NCBI GenBank assembly: GCA_937901345.1
Contig: CALCHM010000168.1
Location: forward strand, 1-40,997
Source of the DNA: an uncultured Prevotella sp.
Lineage (GTDB): Bacteria > Bacteroidota > Bacteroidia > Bacteroidales > Bacteroidaceae
Length of the DNA stretch: 40,997 nucleotides
Direction of reading: 5' to 3'
Shown here piece by piece: positions 14,755-22,962 of this stretch. Every line of letters starts with the position of its first letter. Within the stretch, counting starts at the first letter, position 1. The notes under the pieces were generated by a model. The model was not told where the DNA came from, searched no databases, and worked only from the letters and a program-made list of their open reading frames with translations. The position numbers and the translations under genes are program-made.

Positions 14755-15825
14755 CTAGGGGCGTCCGAACAGGTATTTTCGGAAAATTGGACTCACGCGC
14801 AAGATGTTAGATGTAATCAGGCAGAATCCAATGACGAGCAATCCTACAACAAGCGAGAGTGTTGCGTCGAACACAAAGTTGCGTAGATTGTGGGAGAAAA
14901 AACTGCCAATCATCTTGGCATTCGGAAGAAAGAGGAAGTGTAGGAGATAGATGTCGAGCGTACGTGTACCGATGTATTGCAGACATTTCCCAACTACGGT
15001 CTGTTTCGTAAACCACTCCTTGTAATGACGGAAAAACATTACCACAATGAGTATCAGACTATACATCGCCACCGTACGTGGCAGGTTGGCCCATTGCAGG
15101 CGGAGCGTGTGCCACTTCAGATAGTCAACGGCGCAAATGAAGGCCACCACCACAATTACAGTGTAAAACCACTTCGTGTCAAACAAGCGCTCTATTTGCT
15201 GCCAATAGCGGCGCACCATCGTACCAAAAAGGAAGAAGTGGAAATACGTCATCACCTGAATCAAACTGGTATAACTGAAGAAGGGGTCCTTATGATAGGT
15301 GAACCATGAGGGCATATAAATGGTGGCATAAACCGCGGTGGCACCCGTCCATAGCAGGAGGAGGGGAATAATGGTCTTCTTCGGGAGTTTGCTTTCAAGA
15401 TAGGCAAAGACGTAATAGATGACAAACATGAGCAATAGCGCCCACGTAAACCAATATCCCGACTTCGTAGGCGAAGCGAGCGCTGCCTCAAGTCCCTTTA
15501 GGAAATTGGGGCGCATCAAGGAGAGGAATACGGCAAGGAACACCACGGTGGGGATGAGTTGCACCTTACACTTCTTGAGCAAGTTCTGCCACAAGGTGCG
15601 TAAATTCCATACCGTCTTACTGCTATAAGCCAAGAATCCGGACACGAAGAAAAACAACGGCATGCGGAACAGCACGAAGAAACTAAGGGCTGCTGAATGC
15701 TTGATGTTTTGTCCGAAACAATCGGTCGAAACGTGGTAGGCAACTACCAAAATCATGGTGAATCCGCGCATTGCATCGAGCCATTCCATGCGCGCGGGTT
15801 TGTTTAGTTGTAATTCTACGCTCAT
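14755..15825 (-). CDS. acyltransferase family 3 membrane protein
   Basis: A 356-residue integral membrane protein of the OafA/NodX-type acyltransferase-3 family, which O-acetylates surface sugars or related molecules. The N-terminus carries the family start RMEWLDAMRGFTMILVVAYH with the conserved histidine (YH) in the first helix, then FFVLFRMPLFFFVSGFL with the RMPLFFFxSG signature. About ten hydrophobic helices follow, ending with IYLLHF and a basic C-terminus. The acceptor cannot be inferred. It precedes ispD in the same direction (28 nt). The tandem-repeat spacer lies immediately upstream. Confidence 0.9.
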   Translation of the reverse strand: MSVELQLNKPARMEWLDAMRGFTMILVVAYHVSTDCFGQNIKHSAALSFFVLFRMPLFFFVSGFLAYSSKTVWNLRTLWQNLLKKCKVQLIPTVVFLAVFLSLMRPNFLKGLEAALASPTKSGYWFTWALLLMFVIYYVFAYLESKLPKKTIIPLLLLWTGATAVYATIYMPSWFTYHKDPFFSYTSLIQVMTYFHFFLFGTMVRRYWQQIERLFDTKWFYTVIVVVAFICAVDYLKWHTLRLQWANLPRTVAMYSLILIVVMFFRHYKEWFTKQTVVGKCLQYIGTRTLDIYLLHFLFLPNAKMIGSFFSHNLRNFVFDATLSLVVGLLVIGFCLITSNILRVSPIFRKYLFGRP

Positions 15826-15958
15826 TCGTTTTTAGGGTTATATAACAAATATTGTGTGTGCACACACGCACAATAAATGCGGTTCTCGCTGTATCCTCAT
15901 AAGGGAATCATCACACATTTTACGGGCTTTAACTTATTTTTATTGCAATAGAATGTAC

Positions 15959-16160
15959 CATAAACCGATTTTAAAAACGTGTAGAACTATGCAGAGCTGC
16001 ACAGACAGATTTGGAAATCTAATGGCGCTATGCGGAGCGCATAGGCTGATTTTGGAACACAAATGGCGTCTTGCAGAGTGCATAGATGGATTTTGAAAAC
16101 ATGTGGCGTCTTGCAAATCGTAAAGGCCCTATTTGAAAGTAAAATGGCGCTATGCAGGTT
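15959..16160. repeat. tandem array of degenerate 40-41 bp repeats
   Basis: Five consecutive units: 15959-15999 (41), 16000-16039 (40), 16040-16080 (41), 16081-16120 (40) and 16121-16160 (40). Approximate shared plan: CATAGnnnGATTTTGRAA, a variable A-rich spacer, then TGGCGCTATGCAGAG. Unit junctions are palindromic (CTATGC GGA GCGCATAG at 16028-16044), so each boundary can form a small hairpin. A further degenerate partial unit may follow to about 16190. The period is not a multiple of three and no frame stays open across it, so it is not coding. It lies in the 452-nt spacer between the TonB receptor stop and the acyltransferase start. Confidence 0.75.
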
Positions 16161-16277
16161 TATGTGGAGTGCTAGGATTTTTTAGTGGTGCCTAATCCGG
16201 TTACTTCGCTTTGCTACTTTAAAAATCATTGATGCGCTTAAGTTACAGACCGAAAATAGGATATAGCATGTTGCTCG

Positions 16278-18674
16278 TTACAATTCTACGCTCAAGCGAA
16301 TGCTGAATTGGCGTCCTGTGAGATAGTTGGGCACGGCATAGCGCGTGTTGGTGATGTCCGTAATCCAGTAATAGGAATTTACGTTGTTAATGCCAAGCAG
16401 ATTGAGTGCATCGAGTCCTATCCAGGCGTTCTTAATCCACTTCAAGTGCGGATAACTCAAGAGATAGTCATCGTTGTTGAACAGGCAATACGAGAGTCCC
16501 ATATCCACACGCTTATAGGCGGGAGCACGGAACACGTGTTGCTCTCTTCGAGAGTGAGACGGACCGAAAGGTAAACCGTCAGCCATTGCTGCCTTCAGAA
16601 TGAGACGCCATCTGTCTGACCCTGGAAAATAGTCGGTGAAATGGAGCGAAAGGTTGTAGCGCTGATCTGTTGGGCGCGGAATCCAAACACCATTCAACTT
16701 TTCTTCCGTTTTCATGAGTGAAAACGTTATCCACGAATCTGTTCCGGGCACGAATTCACCGAAGAGTTTGAAGTCAATCCCTGCGGCATAACCCTTTGAC
16801 ATGTTGCGCCCGTAGTAAACCACACGCACGTTGTCAACCGTGTAGGGAATTAAGTTGGAAAGCGCCTTGTAATACGCCTCGGTTGTAAACTTAAAGGGGC
16901 GGTTAAACATGCGGAAGGTGTAGTCGCCACCGAGCACGAAGTGTACACTCTTTTGCGACTTGATGTCCTTATTCAATTGTGCTGTTGCAATGCCCCCAAC
17001 AAGCGTTGTGTCACGAAACTCCTTGTAGAAAGGCGCTTGATAATAGATGCCTGTGGCAAAACGAAGGGTGAGTCGGTCGTTGTTGGGCAAGAGTCCGATA
17101 GAGGCACGTGGCGATACCAGCGTTTCACCGTTCCAATCCCAATGCGTAAGGCGAAGACCGTAGGTGAGATTGAAGAGGCCGAGTTGGGTCTTAAATCGCC
17201 AAGTGTCTTGAAGGTAACCCTCAAAGCGGTTGGATGACAATTCGTTTTTGGACTTGAGACTGTAGATGAGTTGCAGTTTCTCAGGGTCGTAGGGTAGGGA
17301 ATAACCCATGGAGTCGCGCATTTCCCACTCTTTGGCATTTTCCTTGATTTGTGTGGTTTGCCAATTTACACCCGCCTGAAGGGTATGCCCCGTAAGTTTG
17401 GTGCGAAAGGCAAGACCTACGTTGTTCACCTCTGCCTGCAGGTAATTACGTGCGTGTTCCATGTATGTACCCACGCCGAGTTGCTCTTGCGTGGTGGCTT
17501 CATTCAACCAATATTCACCCTGAATGTCATAGGTCTCTTGCTCCTTCGTGAGGAAGCGCGAATAATTGGCTGCTAGATATGTTTCGGGGGTGAAATGGTG
17601 GGTGAGCGTAGAGGCCACAAAGTAGGTGCGGAAATAATCCTTCTCTTGTCCGTCAAAATAGACCTTAAACTTCTTTGCCGCCTCCATGGTTCCAAAGTTT
17701 GTTTCGCGGTCTTCGGGTTCAAAGCGATAGGTATTGTCTGAAATATTACCAAGAATGTCAAGCGTCCACTTCTTTGAGGGTTGCCAGGAAATGTACGTTT
17801 GATAATCCATGAAGTGTGGACGATATTCTCCGTCAGTGTCGGTAGATGCAAGCAGGTAGCGCGTTGTCTTATAACGCACTGAAGCCATGGCACTCAACTT
17901 TTTATTTCCCCAACCTACGTAAACACCTCCGCCAAGCATTGACGCATTTGCTTTGGCTTCAAACTTGTCAGGGCGACGATAGGTAATGTCCAACACAGAC
18001 GACATCTTATCGCCATAGCGCGCTTCAAAACCACCGCTCGAGAAGGAGATTTTCTCAACCATATCGTTGTTGATAATGGAGAGACCTTCTTGTTGTCCAG
18101 AGCGAATCAACATGGGGCGATATACCTCAATGCCGTTTAAGTAAACCACATTTTCGTCAAACGATCCACCTCTGACATTGTATTGCGAAGAAAGTTCATT
18201 GTGCGTACTTACGCCTGCTTGTGTGGCAATCAATTCTTCAACGGCATTGCCCGTTGTTGACGGCAAGAACTTTCCATCTACGGGATTTACGCGTTGTGTA
18301 GTTCCCAACTGAATGCGTTGCCCAGTCACGACGGCCGTCCCAAAGAAGTCGTCAAACGTAGGGAGCACGACATCAAGGCGCACAGAGTCTTTCGGAGAGG
18401 TGAGCACCCGCTTGCGACCCTCATAACCAATCATGGTGAATACAACTTCTACGGTGTCGGCCGACAAGCAGTAGAAACTGTATTCACCTTGTAAACTTGT
18501 AATGGAACCTGTGTTTTGTGAAGGAACTCTGACGTTGGCCAACTCAATGGGTTCGCCACTCGTGTTTTTCACGGTTCCAAATATTTTAACTCTGCTTTGT
18601 CCTTCAAGCAAGGCACACCAGATGCCACCCATAAGCAGGACCACGAAGAGTCTGGTTTTCGCTGATTGTATCAT
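16278..18674 (-). CDS. TonB-dependent outer-membrane receptor
   Basis: 798 residues: signal peptide (1-25), a carboxypeptidase-D regulatory-like domain (about 29-110, IFGTVKNTSGEPIELANVRV...TSLQGEYSF), a plug domain (about 118-235, with VRGGSFDENVVYLNGIEVY and the GGFEARYGDKMSSVLDI exit) and a 22-strand-type barrel ending in aromatic-poor RQFSIRLSVEL. The layout is typical of Bacteroidetes TonB receptors. No SusD partner is adjacent, so it is not a standard PUL pair; the substrate is unknown. It lies 58 nt after the PAP2 stop, at the end of the Bat cluster, and may share the transcript. No terminator is obvious after it. Confidence 0.92.
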   Translation of the reverse strand: MIQSAKTRLFVVLLMGGIWCALLEGQSRVKIFGTVKNTSGEPIELANVRVPSQNTGSITSLQGEYSFYCLSADTVEVVFTMIGYEGRKRVLTSPKDSVRLDVVLPTFDDFFGTAVVTGQRIQLGTTQRVNPVDGKFLPSTTGNAVEELIATQAGVSTHNELSSQYNVRGGSFDENVVYLNGIEVYRPMLIRSGQQEGLSIINNDMVEKISFSSGGFEARYGDKMSSVLDITYRRPDKFEAKANASMLGGGVYVGWGNKKLSAMASVRYKTTRYLLASTDTDGEYRPHFMDYQTYISWQPSKKWTLDILGNISDNTYRFEPEDRETNFGTMEAAKKFKVYFDGQEKDYFRTYFVASTLTHHFTPETYLAANYSRFLTKEQETYDIQGEYWLNEATTQEQLGVGTYMEHARNYLQAEVNNVGLAFRTKLTGHTLQAGVNWQTTQIKENAKEWEMRDSMGYSLPYDPEKLQLIYSLKSKNELSSNRFEGYLQDTWRFKTQLGLFNLTYGLRLTHWDWNGETLVSPRASIGLLPNNDRLTLRFATGIYYQAPFYKEFRDTTLVGGIATAQLNKDIKSQKSVHFVLGGDYTFRMFNRPFKFTTEAYYKALSNLIPYTVDNVRVVYYGRNMSKGYAAGIDFKLFGEFVPGTDSWITFSLMKTEEKLNGVWIPRPTDQRYNLSLHFTDYFPGSDRWRLILKAAMADGLPFGPSHSRREQHVFRAPAYKRVDMGLSYCLFNNDDYLLSYPHLKWIKNAWIGLDALNLLGINNVNSYYWITDITNTRYAVPNYLTGRQFSIRLSVEL

Positions 18675-18732
18675 AATTGATAGTTCGTTTGGTTGCTTTA
18701 GCGCTTGCGCATTAAAGAAAACGAAACGTTGG

Positions 18733-19407
18733 TTATAATATTGTCTTGCAGACGGCGTAAATAATTATCGCCGCATAAGTTAACCCGATGCCTTCGGTGA
18801 GCAAAAGGGCGCGTTTTTGCGTGTAAAGCAGTTCAACCCCTTCCAATTTTGCTTTCATCGAAAGGAAACTGTAGAGGCGGTATACCATCCACCCTACAAA
18901 GGTTCCCCAAAGCAAACCTACCGTAATGTCGCCCACATAGTGAACACCCAGGTACAGGCGTGTCCACGAATTCACAAGTGCCCACGAACAGATGGCCAAC
19001 GTAAATAACTTATTGCGGAATAAGAGCGAGAGAAATACGGCCACGGCACAAGTGTTTGCTGCATGACTACTGAAGAATCCATAGCGCCCTCCGCGGTAGT
19101 CGCCTACAAGGTCAATCACACCCTGCAATTCAGGATTGTGCGAGGGGCGGAGGCGCGCAACGAGAGGTTTGAAAATACCGCTTGCCATTTGGTCGGCCAA
19201 GGTGATGGCAAGGGCAACACAGAGAATGACGAGCAACGCATTCTTCCAATGTTTCGTACGGATGAGCACGTATAGCAAAAGGATTCCCAGCGGAATCCAA
19301 GTGCCCGTTTTCGTTGCGGTTACGGCAATCGTGTCTAGCATCACACTATCGCTCCCGTTAAGCAGGAGGGTCAGTTGCGTGTCTATATTGTTGAGTGTTT
19401 CAAGCAT
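18733..19407 (-). CDS. PAP2-family membrane phosphatase
   Basis: About 224 residues from the ATG at 19407 (MLETLNNIDTQLTLLLNGSD). Six hydrophobic segments and the three PAP2 motifs are visible: KPLVARLRPS (motif 1, KxxxxxxRP), GFFSSHAAN (motif 2, PSGH-like with SSH) and RLYLGVHYVGDI (motif 3, SRxxxxxHxxxD-like). Likely an undecaprenyl-diphosphate or lipid phosphatase at the inner membrane. The longer start at 19536 would overlap batE and translate a 7-bp tandem repeat into low-complexity Ser-rich sequence, so it is rejected. It follows batE in the same direction, a common neighbour in Bacteroidales. Confidence 0.9.
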   Translation of the reverse strand: MLETLNNIDTQLTLLLNGSDSVMLDTIAVTATKTGTWIPLGILLLYVLIRTKHWKNALLVILCVALAITLADQMASGIFKPLVARLRPSHNPELQGVIDLVGDYRGGRYGFFSSHAANTCAVAVFLSLLFRNKLFTLAICSWALVNSWTRLYLGVHYVGDITVGLLWGTFVGWMVYRLYSFLSMKAKLEGVELLYTQKRALLLTEGIGLTYAAIIIYAVCKTIL

Positions 19408-19457
19408 GAGTGCAGGGATATTAAGTGATGAAGCAGCGCTTTCATGAGAGGGGAAAG

Positions 19458-19513
19458 TTGAGAGTTTAGGGTTGAGAGATGAGAGTTGAGAGTTTAGAGA
19501 TGAGAAATGAGGA
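19458..19513. repeat. 7-bp tandem repeat (8 units)
   Basis: Eight heptamers on the plus strand alternate TTGAGAG, TTTAGGG, TTGAGAG, ATGAGAG, TTGAGAG, TTTAGAG, ATGAGAA, ATGAGGA. The array lies between batE and the preferred PAP2 start, in the minus-strand leader. The same heptads recur at 28264-28277. Confidence 0.8.
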
Positions 19514-19525
19514 CTGTATGCGGTT

Positions 19526-20302
19526 TTAATCAGCATGTAAAGCCCTTTCGGATGGTGTTAATTCCACCTTCTCAATAAACTGACGTTCACACCATGCTTC
19601 TCGACCATCTGGGAGCGTAACGTTGAACCATTCATTTTGGAAGTCCTCGTTTAATCGCAGTATGGTGCCCGCAGGAAGTTCGCCTATTTGCTTGGCTGCT
19701 GTCGTAGCACTCTCATAAATGGGAGTAGCGCGGAGGGCAACAATGTTGTCAACGCTGAAGAGGTCTTGTTTGCTTTGATATGCAAAGATGTTGAGAATAA
19801 TTACGCATAATAGTGCAACCAATGCGGCGAAGAATGTCATTTTCTTGTATGCAGGTTTGCGCACCAATAAGTAGCCGATGGCGAATGCGATGACCAATCC
19901 CCACGCTATCGTGGCGAGCATCCCCCAATCGTTTGCATTCTTGCTGCGCACAAGCGACTTGAGCATGGTGGTGTAAAACATTTCGTCACCTTCTGCGATG
20001 TTCGTGTTGACCTTTTCTAAACACAATTGTAAGTTATCTTGAGCTTGTGCGTGTTGCGGTTCTATTTTCAATGTCTTCAAGTAATTGAGAATCGCTTGTG
20101 GCACATCATCCATGCGATAGTAGCAATTGCCCAAGTTGTAATAGATTTCAGCATTGATACCGTCGGTGAGTTGCGCTTCGTAGGCACTGATGGCATCTTT
20201 GTAATTCTGCACGTTATACAAACTATCGGCATGAGTGGGAGCGGCCACACTCGTGAAAACAGAACTGAAGACGAGTGCGAATAGGTAAAAATATCGAGTC
20301 AT
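19526..20302 (-). CDS. batE: BatE, TPR plus SH3 protein of aerotolerance cluster
   Basis: 258 residues: signal peptide (1-20), TPR repeats (about 25-95: YNVQNYKDAISAYEAQL, AEIYYNLGNCYYRMDDVPQA, ILNYLKTLKIEPQHAQAQ), two transmembrane helices (about 125-175), and a C-terminal bacterial SH3 domain (about 185-248, ALRATPIYESA...AWCERQFIEKV). This is the standard BatE architecture. It starts 6 nt after the batD stop. The cluster is tied to oxygen or stress tolerance in Bacteroides; the molecular role is not settled. The stop at 19526 is followed by a heptameric repeat and the PAP2 gene. Confidence 0.92.
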   Translation of the reverse strand: MTRYFYLFALVFSSVFTSVAAPTHADSLYNVQNYKDAISAYEAQLTDGINAEIYYNLGNCYYRMDDVPQAILNYLKTLKIEPQHAQAQDNLQLCLEKVNTNIAEGDEMFYTTMLKSLVRSKNANDWGMLATIAWGLVIAFAIGYLLVRKPAYKKMTFFAALVALLCVIILNIFAYQSKQDLFSVDNIVALRATPIYESATTAAKQIGELPAGTILRLNEDFQNEWFNVTLPDGREAWCERQFIEKVELTPSERALHAD

Positions 20303-20308
20303 TTTACT

Positions 20309-22087
20309 TTAGTTTGAACTGTTGTCTATGAGGTGTATAACGTTTGTCGTGTCGTTCAGAATTTCCTTGAGCGAACCAGCATCTGAAGCGGGGGCGAATT
20401 TAGCATACTCACACGCCTCTATGATGCGCAAGAGTTTCTGAACGGCATCAGCATCGACTTTTCGGGAAGTGAGCAGCGCTTGAATATGCTGACGATTCAC
20501 TTCGGCGCGTGTCAATTTAAACTTTTCGGTCATGTAATCCGTGAGCGCCTCCAAAACCTTTGCGTGGAAAGTTGCGGCATCGTTGGCTAAAATACTTTGC
20601 TCTGCGAGTTTCAACTGACGCATCGCCTTACGAATTGCTCCACGCTGCACTTTTGCCTCACGGTCACGATTCTGATAACGTTTGCAACCATAATAGATGA
20701 AGATTCCACCCACGAGAAGCAGTACATAGGTCAACAGATAACGCATAGTTCCCCAGGTTACAAACTCATCAAGAGTTCGTGTCTCATGCTCACCCGGATT
20801 GATGGTATGAATATCACTCCTGACATTTGACGACTTCGACTCATCTCCTCCAACAGAGGGGAGCACGTTCATCGGGATGGTTGATGTAGAAAGTTGTTCG
20901 TAACATCCCTTCGTGGTGTTGTAATAAGAAGCGGTAAGGGCAGGTAAAGTTGTTTTTCCTGCGCTAAGCGGAAGGATGGTGTAGTCGTAGACCACCTTAC
21001 CCGTATAACCGTTAGCGGTAAGTTGAAGGTCTTCTTGTGGAGTCACGTCATACACTTCAATAGCATCGCCATCAGTCATTGTTGGCGGCAGCATAAGATT
21101 GAGATTACCCTTACCTGAAACCGTGAGCAGGTAATGTGCGGGATCTTTGGCATGCATTTTTGATGATGCCCATTTTCCACTGAGTGTAATGTCTCCGACA
21201 ACACCAATAAAGTCAGCAGGTTGAGGTTGAGGGAGGGGCGCTACTTCCAATTCAAATGCCTGAGATGTGCACTTGAAAATGCGACTTCGCATGCGCCCGT
21301 TGAAAAAGGCATCGATGGCGTCCATTGAGGGATCGGATTCAATGACTTCACAATCTATGGTGAGCGGTGCGATTTCTAACTTACCCGATTTCTGAGGAAA
21401 GAGCACATACATCAAGCGGTCGGCACACTTATATGTTTCGTTGTTTACGTTCTCCATGCTTACGTTAAGTGTAGAAATGGGCACTTCTTTGGTCACGAAA
21501 CCTTGAAATTCGGGTGTTTTTTGAAGATAGATGTTACTAAGTCCAACTCCGATGCGCCAATATACGCGGTAGGTGAGTAACACCGCTTCTTGTTCCAACA
21601 CTTTCGTCTTTGAGGTAATGACACGAACGAAGAGGTCTTTTTCAGATATGTTCTTAATGGAGCGTTGCGTATCAACAGTTGTGCGACTCGCCTTGCCGCT
21701 TTGCTGTTGTTTTTCTCCCGTAACGTGTATCTTCACCTTTTTCGACACTACCGTTTTTCCGTCAATAATCAATGAGGCTGCAGGGATAGTAAATTCACCC
21801 TGTTCTTTAGGTTCAAGGATATACGTATAAGTCGTTGTTTTGCTCTGTGTCATCTTACTACCATTGAAAATCATGCTTGAACTTTCTGAGTAGTTAGGAC
21901 CGCTGAGCACTGTGAAATCTTTTAATGAAGGTAATTTAATGTTCTCAACGTCGGCGTTTTCAATAACGTATCTGAGTTGAAAATAGTTATTGACGTCAAC
22001 CTCAGATGGTGCAACAACTTTAACGTCTTGACCAAATGCGGTAAGACTATATAAAAGGAGAAGAATACAGGAATAGATGATTCGCAT
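20309..22087 (-). CDS. batD: BatD, membrane-anchored oxygen-tolerance protein
   Basis: About 592 residues from MRIIYSCILLLLYSLTAFGQ, a good signal peptide; a start nine codons upstream (22114) is possible but spoils the signal. A large periplasmic region of Ig-like domains follows (VKVVAPSEVDVNNYFQLRY..., TYTYILEPKEQGEFTIPA), the BatD signature. One transmembrane helix lies near residue 460 (LLTYVLLLVGGIFIYYG), then a basic cytoplasmic tail with helices. It lies 6 nt before batE and 180 nt after batC; that wider gap holds a hairpin and a short direct repeat. Confidence 0.93.
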   Translation of the reverse strand: MRIIYSCILLLLYSLTAFGQDVKVVAPSEVDVNNYFQLRYVIENADVENIKLPSLKDFTVLSGPNYSESSSMIFNGSKMTQSKTTTYTYILEPKEQGEFTIPAASLIIDGKTVVSKKVKIHVTGEKQQQSGKASRTTVDTQRSIKNISEKDLFVRVITSKTKVLEQEAVLLTYRVYWRIGVGLSNIYLQKTPEFQGFVTKEVPISTLNVSMENVNNETYKCADRLMYVLFPQKSGKLEIAPLTIDCEVIESDPSMDAIDAFFNGRMRSRIFKCTSQAFELEVAPLPQPQPADFIGVVGDITLSGKWASSKMHAKDPAHYLLTVSGKGNLNLMLPPTMTDGDAIEVYDVTPQEDLQLTANGYTGKVVYDYTILPLSAGKTTLPALTASYYNTTKGCYEQLSTSTIPMNVLPSVGGDESKSSNVRSDIHTINPGEHETRTLDEFVTWGTMRYLLTYVLLLVGGIFIYYGCKRYQNRDREAKVQRGAIRKAMRQLKLAEQSILANDAATFHAKVLEALTDYMTEKFKLTRAEVNRQHIQALLTSRKVDADAVQKLLRIIEACEYAKFAPASDAGSLKEILNDTTNVIHLIDNSSN

Positions 22088-22115
22088 AAAGAAACTCTTA
22101 GATGGAAACAGCAAA

Positions 22116-22138
22116 ACGAAAACCTTGTAAGTTTTCGT
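22116..22138 (-). promoter_or_regulatory. hairpin in the batC-batD gap
   Basis: ACGAAAAC / GTTTTCGT, a perfect 8-bp stem with a 7-nt loop. On the minus strand it is followed by TTTTG, so it could slow or end some transcripts before batD. It is the only sizeable gap (180 nt) between bat genes. Further upstream, GGATATGCACT occurs twice at a 16-bp period (22221-22231, 22237-22247). Confidence 0.35.
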
Positions 22139-22267
22139 CTTGTGTATTTCTTGCTATTTGTTTTATGTATTTAAAAAATCCCAATCCATTGTTGAGAATT
22201 AACCACACTTCAGTAATCAGGGATATGCACTGCCATGGATATGCACTATATGCATACTAGCAACTGT

Positions 22268-22954
22268 TTACCAATTCTTTTCAAGACTTTTTGGACGTCT
22301 AGTTCTCATAGCATTGTCAACTTTCTCTTTGGCACGTTTCTCTGCCTGTTTAGCGAGGTTGAGGAGTTGCTGCGTTTGTTTGTCGTCTTTTTGTTCTTCA
22401 GAATTTTGCTGTTGCTGTTGTTCGGATTGGTCGTCTTGTGATTGTGAATCCTCTGGTTGTTCGTTTTGTGATTGACTTTGTTGTTCACTCTCTTTCAAGA
22501 GTTTCTGACACAAGGCAAGGTTGTAACGCGTGTTGTCGTCGGCAGGATTCAGGCGGAGTGCTTTCTTGTAATAATCAATCGCTACTCTTAGGGACTTTTG
22601 TCGTTCGTCTTCCTTTGTTGATGACATTGCTGATGCATGATACACGTAACCTTGATTGTGATGTGTCATGGCATTGAGCGTTGTGTCGGTTGAACTTTGC
22701 ACCACCTTTTCATAATAGTCTAATGCAGCTTGCGCATTATTCTTACCCAGTTGCACGTTGCCCAAATTGAATAAGGCCGCGGTAGATTGCGGTTTTTGCT
22801 TCAACACGTTTAAATAGTTGATTTCTGCATTGGCGTAATCTTTCTTTTCAAATGCTTTGTTCCCTTTGTTCATGTATTTCCACTCAGCGGTTTGTGCCGT
22901 AACCATGAGTGAGAACAGGAGCAATATGCATGTGGTAATGATTCTCATATTCAT
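22268..22954 (-). CDS. batC: BatC, TPR protein of aerotolerance cluster
   Basis: 228 residues with a signal peptide (1-21, ending VTAQ), TPR repeats (about 25-95 and 100-150: FEKKDYANAEINYLNVLKQK, TAALFNLGNVQLGKNNAQAA, HHNQGYVYHAS, NPADDNTRYNLALCQKLL), and a long Gln/Ser/Asp/Glu-rich linker (about 155-200) before a basic helix. That matches BatC, a periplasmic TPR scaffold thought to bind the Bat proteins. Either the ATG at 22954 or the second Met (MRIITTC) could start it. It begins 8 nt after batB, so the two are probably coupled. Confidence 0.92.
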   Translation of the reverse strand: MNMRIITTCILLLFSLMVTAQTAEWKYMNKGNKAFEKKDYANAEINYLNVLKQKPQSTAALFNLGNVQLGKNNAQAALDYYEKVVQSSTDTTLNAMTHHNQGYVYHASAMSSTKEDERQKSLRVAIDYYKKALRLNPADDNTRYNLALCQKLLKESEQQSQSQNEQPEDSQSQDDQSEQQQQQNSEEQKDDKQTQQLLNLAKQAEKRAKEKVDNAMRTRRPKSLEKNW

Positions 22955-22962
22955 TGTGTTGG

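Noticed and set aside
15854..16096. 80-codon plus-strand frame in the acyltransferase-TonB receptor spacer
   Set aside because: It reads through the 40-41 bp repeat array, whose period is not a multiple of three, and the peptide shows no matching repeat or family.
15959..16160. CRISPR array
   Set aside because: Units are degenerate along their whole length with no alternation of identical repeats and unique spacers, and no cas genes are present.
19408..19536. Longer N-terminus of the PAP2 protein
   Set aside because: Would overlap batE and translate the heptamer repeat into low-complexity Ser/Leu sequence; the family begins near MLETLNN at 19407.
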